From DASZBX01 sp035943635 (GTDB lineage Bacteria > Actinomycetota > Actinomycetes > Streptomycetales > Catenulisporaceae), in assembly GCA_035943635.1 (NCBI GenBank), contig DASZBX010000023.1, positions 1 to 64,000 of the forward strand: DNA of 64,000 bases. The letters are read 5' to 3'. The notes under the pieces were generated by a model. The model made no database searches. It was not told the origin of the DNA and saw only the letters and a program-made list of their open reading frames with translations. Made by a program: the position numbers and the translations under genes. This document shows, piece after piece, positions 7,709 through 14,521 of the stretch. Position 1 is the first letter of the stretch. Each line of letters begins with the position of its first letter.

Positions 7709-9652
7709 TCACCGTCCGGTCGTGGTCTCGGCCGGTTCGGCGTCGGTCGGTGCCGCGGCGGCGGCGGAACCGTTCGCGGATCCGTTCGTGCTCGTGGTGG
7801 TGACCGCGGTGCCGGTGCCGTTCGCCGGGGCGTGGGCCGCGCCGTCGGCCGAGCCGTTCGTTGCGGCGGCCACCGGCTCGGTGGTCGCGTCGGCCTCCGG
7901 CCCGGTGGCGACCTCGGCCGCGGCCACGTCCAGCGCCCGCGGCGAGCGGTCGCGCAGCAGGCAGGCGCCCGCGGCGATCAGCGACATGACGATGGCCAGG
8001 GTGAAGACCACCACCAGGCCGTCGTGAAAGGGCCCGGAGATCAGGTTCGGGAAGAACTGGCGCCCGGTCAGGGTGGCCGCGTTCGACGGCGGCAGCTTGG
8101 CCAGGACCTGCGGCCCGACCAACTGCTGGATCGGATTGTAGCCGAGGAAGGCGGCGAACAGGGTGCCGACCGGCGGCAGCGCGGCGACCGCGGCCGCGTT
8201 GGCGGCCGGGACGTGTTGGGCGGTGAGCCCGGAGGTGAGAGTGTGCGGAAGCGAGCCGGCCAGCCCGGCCACCATGAGCGAGAAGAAGATGCCGATCGAC
8301 AGCACCATGCCCGCGTTCTGGAAGGTCGCGCGCATCCCGGAGGCCGCGCCCCGGGCCTCGGCCGGCACGTTCGACATGATGATCGAGGTGTTCGGGGCGG
8401 CGAACAGCCCGCCGCCGAGGCCGTTGAGGAACACCAGCCCGGCGAACGCCCAGTAGGTGAAGTCGGTCGGGATCAGCAGCAGCCCGGCGAAGGACACCGC
8501 CATCACCGCCAGCCCGCCGGCCGCGAACAACCGGGCGCCGAACTTGTCCGACAGGTGCCCGGAGATCGGGCCCGCGGTCAGGAAGCCGACGGTCAGCGGC
8601 AGCAGGTAGATGCCCGCCCACAGTGGCGTGCGGGCATAGTCGTAGCCGTGCAGCGGCAGCCAGATTCCCTGCAGCCAGATGATCAGCATGAACTGCATGC
8701 CGCCGCGGCCGATCGAGCCGAGCAGAGCAGCCGCGTTGCCGCCGGTGAAGGCGATGTTGCGGAACAGCTTGAGCGGGAACATCGGCTCGGCCACCCGCAT
8801 CTCGATCACGCAGAACACGGTCAGCAGCACCACTCCGCCGACCAGGCCCGCGATCACCCACGGGTTGGTCCAGCCCATGGTGTGCCCGCCGTAGGGCTGG
8901 ATGCCGTAGGTGATCCCGGCCAGCAGCGCGGTCAGGCCGATGGCGAAGGTGACGTTGCCCCACCAGTCGATCCGGGCCCGCCGGCGCACGCCGGTCTCGT
9001 GCAGCGACCGGTAGGCCCAGACCGTGCCGATCAGGCCGATCGGCACGTTGACCCAGAAGATGCTGCGCCAGTTCCACTCGGCCAGCAGGCCGCCGAGGAC
9101 CAGGCCGATGAAGGACCCGGCGATGCCGGCGACCATGTTCACGCCCAGGGCCATACCGCGCTGGGTGCCCGGGAACGCGTCGGTGATGATCGCCGCGGAG
9201 TTGGCCATCAGCATCGAGCCGCCGACCGCCTGGGCTATCCGCCAGCCGATCAGCCACAGCGCCCCGCCGCTGCCGTGCATCGGGTCCAGCGAGAGGATCA
9301 CCGAGGTCACGGCGAAGATCAGGAAGCCGGCGTTGTAGATCTTGACCCGGCCGAACATGTCGCCGAGCCGGCCGAGCGCGACCACGAGCACGGCCGAGAC
9401 CAGCATGTAGCCCATCAGCATCCACAGCAGGTAGCTGACGTTGCCCGGCTGCAGCGGGTTCAGCCGGATCCCGTTGAAGATCGCGGGCAGCGAGATCAGC
9501 ACGATCGACGAGTTGATGGTCGCGATCAGCATGCCCAGCGTGGTGTTGGACAGCGCCACCCATTTGTACCTCGGGTGGTCCACACCCATCATGCGCCCGC
9601 GCGGCCCACCCGACTCCTGGTGTGTCGGTTCCGCGGAGTTCGTCGTCGCCAT
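7709..9652 (-). CDS. MFS exporter of the DHA2 (EmrB/QacA) type
   Basis: The 647-aa protein shows 14 hydrophobic segments. MFS motif A reads GRLGDMFGRVKIY, and motif C-like glycine runs occur in TM5 (NMVAGIAGSFIGLVLGGLL). This is typical of DHA2 proton-driven multidrug or metabolite exporters. About 110 C-terminal residues form an Ala/Thr/Asn-rich soluble tail with repeated N-G-S/T-A elements, which is unusual. The ATG at 9652 is chosen over an in-frame GTG because AGGTGGGGAG precedes it. An inverted repeat at 9680-9703 in the leader is a likely operator; no dedicated regulator gene is adjacent. Confidence 0.88.
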   Translation of the reverse strand: MATTNSAEPTHQESGGPRGRMMGVDHPRYKWVALSNTTLGMLIATINSSIVLISLPAIFNGIRLNPLQPGNVSYLLWMLMGYMLVSAVLVVALGRLGDMFGRVKIYNAGFLIFAVTSVILSLDPMHGSGGALWLIGWRIAQAVGGSMLMANSAAIITDAFPGTQRGMALGVNMVAGIAGSFIGLVLGGLLAEWNWRSIFWVNVPIGLIGTVWAYRSLHETGVRRRARIDWWGNVTFAIGLTALLAGITYGIQPYGGHTMGWTNPWVIAGLVGGVVLLTVFCVIEMRVAEPMFPLKLFRNIAFTGGNAAALLGSIGRGGMQFMLIIWLQGIWLPLHGYDYARTPLWAGIYLLPLTVGFLTAGPISGHLSDKFGARLFAAGGLAVMAVSFAGLLLIPTDFTYWAFAGLVFLNGLGGGLFAAPNTSIIMSNVPAEARGAASGMRATFQNAGMVLSIGIFFSLMVAGLAGSLPHTLTSGLTAQHVPAANAAAVAALPPVGTLFAAFLGYNPIQQLVGPQVLAKLPPSNAATLTGRQFFPNLISGPFHDGLVVVFTLAIVMSLIAAGACLLRDRSPRALDVAAAEVATGPEADATTEPVAAATNGSADGAAHAPANGTGTAVTTTSTNGSANGSAAAAAPTDAEPAETTTGR

Positions 9653-9679
9653 GCTCCCCACCTTTCGACCGTGCCGATT

Positions 9680-9703
9680 TACTTAGCCAGCGTCAACTAA
9701 GTA
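9680..9703 (-). promoter_or_regulatory. Palindromic operator candidate upstream of the MFS exporter
   Basis: TACTTAG at 9680-9686 and CTAAGTA at 9697-9703 form a perfect 7-bp inverted repeat with a 10-base spacer, about 30 bases before the MFS start. It is A/T-rich in a GC-rich setting. On the minus strand the interval contains TTGACG, which could be a -35 element. TetR- or MarR-family repressors often bind sites of this layout. Confidence 0.5.
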
Positions 9704-9783
9704 TTCTCCGGATCGTTCATCACGTCCATGGCCGCCCCGCGACAGCCACCCGCGGCCAGGGCGCCGAAGAGGAGGGCGAGGCG

Positions 9784-10200
9784 TTGTACCAGCGCAGTCC
9801 GGACGGCCCGAGCGCGATCGTCGTCGGTGTGGACGGCTCCGACCCGGCCTGGCGGGCGGCAGCTTACGCCGCGGGCCTGGCCGGGCGCCAGGGGGCCCGC
9901 CTGGTCCTGGTGCACGTGCAGACCACCAGCCCGCTGGCCTCGGCGTTCGGCCCGTTCGCGGCCGACGCCGCGGCCCGGGCGGCCCAGGAGGTCGAGCGCC
10001 AGGTGCGCGAGGGGGCGGAGCGCTGGGAGTTCTACGTGATCTCCGGCGGCGTGTCCGGCGGCCTGGTCACCATGGCCACCGACCTGCGGGCCGACGCGGT
10101 CGTGGTCGGCGCCTGCCACAACCCGTTCCACCGGGTGCTCGGCTCCCCGGCCACGCGCCTGGTCAAGCGCGGGCGGTGGCCGGTTATAGTCGTCCCCTGA
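9784..10200 (+). CDS. Universal stress protein (UspA-like)
   Basis: From the TTG at 9784 the product is about 138 aa. It has the UspA start IVVGVDGSDPAW, a GARLVLVHVQT strand, and the terminal VVVGACHNPFHRVLGSPATRLVKRG segment ending in WPVIVVP. The ATP-binding G-x2-G-x9-G(S) pattern is partly kept: Gly-Ser is present but the second Gly is His. GGAGG sits 8 bases before the TTG. Longer upstream starts would overlap the exporter's operator and lack a ribosome site. It is divergent from the MFS gene and may share its regulatory region. Confidence 0.8.
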   Translation: MYQRSPDGPSAIVVGVDGSDPAWRAAAYAAGLAGRQGARLVLVHVQTTSPLASAFGPFAADAAARAAQEVERQVREGAERWEFYVISGGVSGGLVTMATDLRADAVVVGACHNPFHRVLGSPATRLVKRGRWPVIVVP

Positions 10201-10258
10201 AGCCTGCGCACGATCTCCGGATCAGGCCGTGAACCCAGGAAGAGCGAAGGAACCCCGG

Positions 10259-10430
10259 ATGACGAACCACGCCGCCCTGCCGGTCATGGACGTGCAGCGG
10301 CGCATCACCGACTGTTTTGTCCGACGCCTGCCTGGACGCGGACCCGGAGGTGCACCGGGTGCTGCTGGAGAAGGTCTTCCCACGCCAGGCCGAGATTCAG
10401 ACCGTGGACGAATGGACGAAGACCCTCTGA
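10259..10430 (+). pseudogene. Small conserved-looking gene with a +1 frameshift at a T4 run
   Basis: An ATG with GAAGGA upstream opens the frame MTNHAALPVMDVQRRITDC. After the TTTT at 10315-10318 the sensible frame shifts. Removing one T gives continuous coding through ACLDADPEVHRVLLEKVF to a TGA at 10428-10430, about 56 aa in total. The second part has clear coding character and an acidic end (TVDEWTKTL). The 172-base span is one base too long. It is either a pseudogene, a sequencing error in the T run, or a slippery site. No family is recognised. Confidence 0.5.
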
Positions 10431-10701
10431 CCGACAAGTCTGGGACGCGGGCCGAAACTCGCCGCAGAATCCACCGTTTGGCCTTGCGCAGCCGGGGCAC
10501 TAGGTCGCGCCAGCAATCGGCGGGACCGTCCGAACCACGTAGACAGGAGGTGCGAGCAGTGGGAAAACACAGGTCCCAGCTCGCCACTCCGTTGACCGTG
10601 GCCATGTCCCCGTCGTCGGCCGCGCGCCTTCGGCCGTCGCACCGAGCCGAGCGTGACATGTGACGAGCGTCGACCGTTTCCGGGCCCCCGCGGGAACCGG
10701 C

Positions 10702-11766
10702 CTACTCCTCCGGCAGGCCGCCCGGAACAGCCTCGGCCACGCCCAGCGCCAGACTCAGCACCGGGTCGGCGACCTCGGCCCGATCGAACTGCACCGTGAT
10801 CGTGACGCCGTCGCGCCGCTGCTGGGCCTTGGCGTAGTCGACGTACGCGCGCTGGTCCCCGGCCTCCATCGGCCGGTCGCCGTTGATCGCGCGCGGCCAG
10901 TAGCGCCGGGCCCGGACCACGTCCGCCTCCAGCAGCATCAAGGTCAGCTGGGCCTGCACGTGCAACCAGGCGATCAGGCCCAGGACCAGGCCGAACACGC
11001 CGTAGACCTCCTCGGAGTGGCGCAGGTCGTGGGCGACCAGGTAACTGCCCACGCTCAGCAGCACCTGCCAGGCCAGCGCGGAGAGCGCGGCCGCGCGGGC
11101 GAAGTTGCGGGTGGGCACCTCGGCGGCGGTGGCCACCCGGAAGCCGAGCAGGAAGAACCCGATGTTCAGCACGGCCGACCCGGCCAGCGCCCCGGCGTCG
11201 ACGAGCAGGCCGCGCAGGTCGCCCGCGCTGACCACCATGCCCGACAGGGTGCCGGTGGACAGCACGGCCAGACCGACCACGAACAACAGCGCGATGCTGC
11301 GCGCCTGGCGTCCGATATAGGACGGGCGGCGGGCGTAGGGCACCGCCCAGGCCTTGTTGAAAGCGCGCTGCGCCACGATGCTCACCCCGCGCGCGCCGAT
11401 CGCCGTGCCGATCAGGCCGACCACCAGCCCGACCCCGCCGCGGCCGAGCGACTGGATGTTGGTGCGCAGCTGCGTGCCGATGACCGGGAAGTCGATCAGC
11501 GCCGAGTGCAGGATCCGCTGCTGCGCCGACGGATCGTCCCGCAGCACGATCCCGAGCACGGTCACCAGGACCAGCAGCAGCGGGAAGATCGCCAGGAAGG
11601 CGTAGTAGGCCAGCAGGGACGCGAGGTTCCCGGCCTGGTCGTCGGCGAACTTGCGCAGCACCGCGAGGACGAAGCGGCACGACGGCGAACGCCGCTGCAG
11701 CCGGTCCAGTCCGTCGGTCACCCCGCCCGTGACGCCGCCCGCCATTCTGCCTGCCAACCGTCGCAT
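10702..11766 (-). CDS. YihY/BrkB-like integral membrane protein
   Basis: The 354-aa protein has six hydrophobic segments and the family hallmark near its N terminus, LASLLAYYAFLAIFPLLLVLV, followed by RAFNKAWAVPYARRPSYI. YihY/BrkB proteins are inner-membrane proteins of unsettled function (formerly called RNase BN). The soluble C-terminal tail (about residues 280-354) carries YVDYAKAQQRRD and is less conserved. The neighbours are a frameshifted small gene and the sigma-factor module, with no operon partner on this strand. Confidence 0.85.
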   Translation of the reverse strand: MRRLAGRMAGGVTGGVTDGLDRLQRRSPSCRFVLAVLRKFADDQAGNLASLLAYYAFLAIFPLLLVLVTVLGIVLRDDPSAQQRILHSALIDFPVIGTQLRTNIQSLGRGGVGLVVGLIGTAIGARGVSIVAQRAFNKAWAVPYARRPSYIGRQARSIALLFVVGLAVLSTGTLSGMVVSAGDLRGLLVDAGALAGSAVLNIGFFLLGFRVATAAEVPTRNFARAAALSALAWQVLLSVGSYLVAHDLRHSEEVYGVFGLVLGLIAWLHVQAQLTLMLLEADVVRARRYWPRAINGDRPMEAGDQRAYVDYAKAQQRRDGVTITVQFDRAEVADPVLSLALGVAEAVPGGLPEE

Positions 11767-12099
11767 TCCCGCTCCCGTCGATTGCGGACCGCCATCCGGC
11801 CGACAGAAGTGTCGGCACAGGCGTCCGCCACGAATACCCGCGGCGAGCCTAGCGAATCGCCCGCACGGACGACGACGTGTCCATGCGCGGGCCTGTGCCT
11901 ATGCGCGCCCGTCGCACCCGGCGCCACCCGAACTTGTGCCCGCAGACCGAGTACATGCCGTCCGGGCACAAGCTGCACGCGTACCTGCCGCCCCCGCCTG
12001 CTGCGCAGTCGCCACGACTGCACGGCGGAGCGGGAGTACGGTGAAGGCGGGTGCTGAACGATGCAGTCGACCGATGATGAATACCAGGGGAGCAGCAGC
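11767..12099. other. Intergenic region between brkB-like gene and STAS gene
   Basis: 333 bases between divergent genes with no convincing ORF. It contains the inverted repeat at 11933-11972 and probably both promoters; no consensus promoter was clear. Confidence 0.5.
11933..11972 (+). promoter_or_regulatory. Inverted repeat upstream of the STAS/anti-sigma/sigma module
   Basis: CTTGTGCCCG (11933-11942) and CGGGCACAAG (11963-11972) are exact inverted copies separated by 20 bases. It lies about 130 bases before the STAS start. It could be an operator or a leader hairpin; which one cannot be told from sequence. Confidence 0.35.
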
Positions 12100-12438
12100 A
12101 TGGAGAGTTTTGCCGTCGACGTCGCCGAGACTGAACCGCACCGATATGTGGTGACGGTGCGCGGCGAGCTCGACCTGGCCACCGCCGACCGGCTCTGGAC
12201 CAAGCTCGAACCGTTGATCAAGGCCGGGACCACGGTCGTGGTGGACGGCTCGGAGATGACCTTCCTGGACTCCAGCGGCCTGCGCGTGCTGCTGCTGGCC
12301 GGCAACCGGGCCGCCGCCGACTCCGCCACCTTCCGCCTGGTCGCCCCGCAGCCGGCCGTGCAGCGGGTGCTGAGCCTGGCCGGCGTCGGCACGCACCTGG
12401 AGACCCGGGCGGACGTCGCCTCGGCCCTGGCCGGATGA
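12100..12438 (+). CDS. STAS-domain anti-sigma factor antagonist (RsbV/SpoIIAA type)
   Basis: The ~112-aa product from the ATG at 12100 has the canonical phosphosite loop MTFLDSSGLRVLL, with a GELDLATADRLW helix before it. Unphosphorylated antagonists bind the anti-sigma kinase and free the sigma factor. An upstream ATG at 12061 is possible, but the one at 12100 follows GGGGAG at good spacing. It is followed on the same strand by the RsbW-like gene and the sigma gene, an arrangement that makes them a partner-switching unit. Confidence 0.88.
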   Translation: MESFAVDVAETEPHRYVVTVRGELDLATADRLWTKLEPLIKAGTTVVVDGSEMTFLDSSGLRVLLLAGNRAAADSATFRLVAPQPAVQRVLSLAGVGTHLETRADVASALAG

Positions 12439-12560
12439 CCCGGGCGGCCGGGTGGCCGCCGGCCGGCCGCGCTGCCCGCCGCCCGTAGCCCGCCCCCCGG
12501 CCCGCCCCCCGACCCGTCCGTCCACTCACTCACACCGCTACCGGGAAGAAGAGCACATCC

Positions 12561-13004
12561 ATGTCCCAACAGACTGAGCCAGACCCGATCGACCCGGCGT
12601 CCGGCGCCTCGGACGGGCCCGCCGCCGGGACGGTGGTCCTGGGCATCCCGGCCGACCGCGACCAGGTCACCCTGGTCCGCTCGGTGGCCGGGCACATCGG
12701 CGCCCGGCTCGGGCTCTCCGTGGCCCAGCTGACCGACCTGCGGCTGGCCGTGGACGAGGCCTGCGGCCTGTTCCTGCTCGCCCCCGGCTTCCCCAAGGCC
12801 GAGGGCGTGCTGGAGTGCCGGTTCGAGCAGCTGCCGGAGGCGCTGCGGATCACCGTCTCCGCCCTGGTCCCGGACGACCTCGCGCCCGACCTCGACGACA
12901 TCGGCTGGATCATGCTCGACGCCCTGGTGGACCAGCTGTCCTGGACCTCGGCGGACGGCGTGGCCACGGTGTCCCTGCTCACCCGGCTCGGCCGGCGGGC
13001 GTGA
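12561..13004 (+). CDS. Anti-sigma factor, RsbW-like serine kinase/ATPase
   Basis: The 147-aa protein has a HATPase_c_2-type fold with the N-box LRLAVDEACGLFLL (about residues 53-70) and a short acidic leader. Such proteins sequester SigB/SigF-type factors and phosphorylate the STAS antagonist. The later ATP-lid glycines are poorly conserved, as in some actinobacterial anti-sigmas. The stop overlaps the sigma ATG (TGATG at 13002-13006), showing tight translational coupling and equal stoichiometry with the sigma factor. Confidence 0.85.
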   Translation: MSQQTEPDPIDPASGASDGPAAGTVVLGIPADRDQVTLVRSVAGHIGARLGLSVAQLTDLRLAVDEACGLFLLAPGFPKAEGVLECRFEQLPEALRITVSALVPDDLAPDLDDIGWIMLDALVDQLSWTSADGVATVSLLTRLGRRA

Positions 13005-13795
13005 TGGCGCGGATCAACGGCGGCCCGGGCGTGGTCTCCCCGCACGCCGAGCGGCGGGCCGAGACCATGCGGATCTTCCAGCGGATGCGCACGCTCGGCC
13101 CGAACGACCCCGAGCGCGCCCGGCTGCGCGACGAGGTGATCGAGGACCACATGCCGTACGCCCGGCACATCGCCGCGCGCTACGCCGGCCGCAGCGACCT
13201 GGTCGAGGACTTCGTCCAGGTGGCTTACCTGGGCCTGGTCAAGGCGACCGACAACTTCGACCCGGAGTACGGCACCGGGTTCCTCGGCTACGCCACCCCG
13301 ATGATCATCGGGGAGATCAAGCGCTACTTCCGGGACGCGACCTGGGACGTGCACGTGCCGCGGCGGATGCAGGAACTGTCCGGCGCGCTGCGCAAGGCGA
13401 CCGAGACCCTGACCCACGACCTGGGCCGGTCCCCGACCGTGGCCGAACTGGCCGAGAAGCTGAACGCGACCCCCGAGGAGATCGCCGACGCGCTGGACGC
13501 GGCCGAGGCGTACACCACGGCGTCCCTGGACCGCCCGATGGGCGACGAGGACGACGGCGCCCCGCTGACCGCGGTGATCGGCGAGGAGGACCCCCGGTTC
13601 GACGCCGTGGTGGACCGCGAGGCGCTCAAGCCGCTGCTGGCCAAGCTGGGGGAGCGGGACAAGCGGATCCTGATGATGCGGTTCTTCCGTGGGATGACGC
13701 AGAGCGAGATAGCGGATCAGTTGGGCGTGTCTCAGATGCAGGTGTCGCGGTTGCTGACCCGGATACTCGGTGAGCTGCGGACCGGGATGGGCTGA
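13004..13795 (+). CDS. SigB/SigF-type RNA polymerase sigma factor
   Basis: The 263-aa protein has sigma region 2 (DLVEDFVQVAYLGLVKATDN, then GYATPMIIGEIKRYFRD), region 3 (LGRSPTVAELAEKL) and a region 4 helix-turn-helix (GMTQSEIADQLGVSQMQVSRL). This is the class used for general or osmotic stress and development in actinobacteria. It is translationally coupled to the RsbW-like anti-sigma directly upstream. The STAS gene and the PP2C phosphatase at 14.5-17.3 kb supply plausible antagonist and activating phosphatase. Which paralog of SigB it corresponds to cannot be decided here. Confidence 0.93.
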   Translation: MARINGGPGVVSPHAERRAETMRIFQRMRTLGPNDPERARLRDEVIEDHMPYARHIAARYAGRSDLVEDFVQVAYLGLVKATDNFDPEYGTGFLGYATPMIIGEIKRYFRDATWDVHVPRRMQELSGALRKATETLTHDLGRSPTVAELAEKLNATPEEIADALDAAEAYTTASLDRPMGDEDDGAPLTAVIGEEDPRFDAVVDREALKPLLAKLGERDKRILMMRFFRGMTQSEIADQLGVSQMQVSRLLTRILGELRTGMG

Positions 13796-13876
13796 GCCGG
13801 CTGACTGCGGTCGGGTGAGCTGAGCGATCGGCTCGGGCCGGTGTCCTCTTGGGTGAGGGCGCCGGTTCGAGGCGTT

Positions 13877-14341
13877 TCAGGGGTCGGATGTGGTTTCGGA
13901 TGTGGTTTCAGGGTTCGGAGACGTCAGCGTTGGACGCGTCCGCGGGCGGCGACGGCGGCGAAACCGAGCAGGACGGGTTCGCCGAATCAGGGCCCGACCG
14001 AACCGCCATCCGCGCGGCGCCCGGGCGAACGTGCACTCGCCTGCCTCACCGGTGAACTGGGCCCGGCCGAATCCGCAGGGCCCGAGGAATCGGGCTTCCT
14101 GGAATCGTGCGTTCCGCAGATGCGGCCCGTTCCCGGAATGCGGCGTCAAAGCCTCGAGCAGGTCACGTGACAGGGCCTCGTCGAAGGTGACCCCGCGACC
14201 GTCGACGTCGGTGCCCGGGCGCAGCGCCGTCAAGGCCTTCTTGCGCTCCTCCTCCTCGAGATGCGCCAGACACCGGCTGCTCTGGTCCCAACAGGCCCCC
14301 GTGCCCCCCTCGGCGTGATCGCACTTGCTCCACGTCCCCAT
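13877..14341 (-). pseudogene. Truncated pentapeptide-repeat protein
   Basis: From the ATG at 14341 the product starts GTWSKCDHAEGGTGACW, with paired Cys residues. It then reads ADVDGRGVTFDEALSRDLLEAL-like sequence and enters A(N/R)F-type pentapeptides (LRNARFQEARFLGPCGFGRA). After about residue 105 the pattern breaks into Arg/Pro/Thr-rich sequence, suggesting a frameshift or truncation of what is normally a much longer right-handed quadrilateral beta-helix. Function in the family varies and is often unknown. It is convergent with the sigma gene. Confidence 0.5.
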
Positions 14342-14521
14342 GACCACGGTTGTACGGGTTCGAAGGCGCGATGTCAGGTGATTTCCGGAATCTGCCGCAT
14401 GCCGTGAACCCCGACCGGAAAGCACAACCCGGGCGGGTCCTTCGCAACTTCGGGCAGGGATCCTGCATAATTCGTCCGGACGGGGAAGGGCACCGGGGTT
14501 TTTCCGGAGAGGCGGTTCGGG

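Noticed and set aside
7562..9700. A 712-codon plus-strand frame opposite the MFS exporter
   Set aside because: Same GC-shadow effect. Composition is unlike a real protein, and the minus-strand MFS gene explains the sequence.
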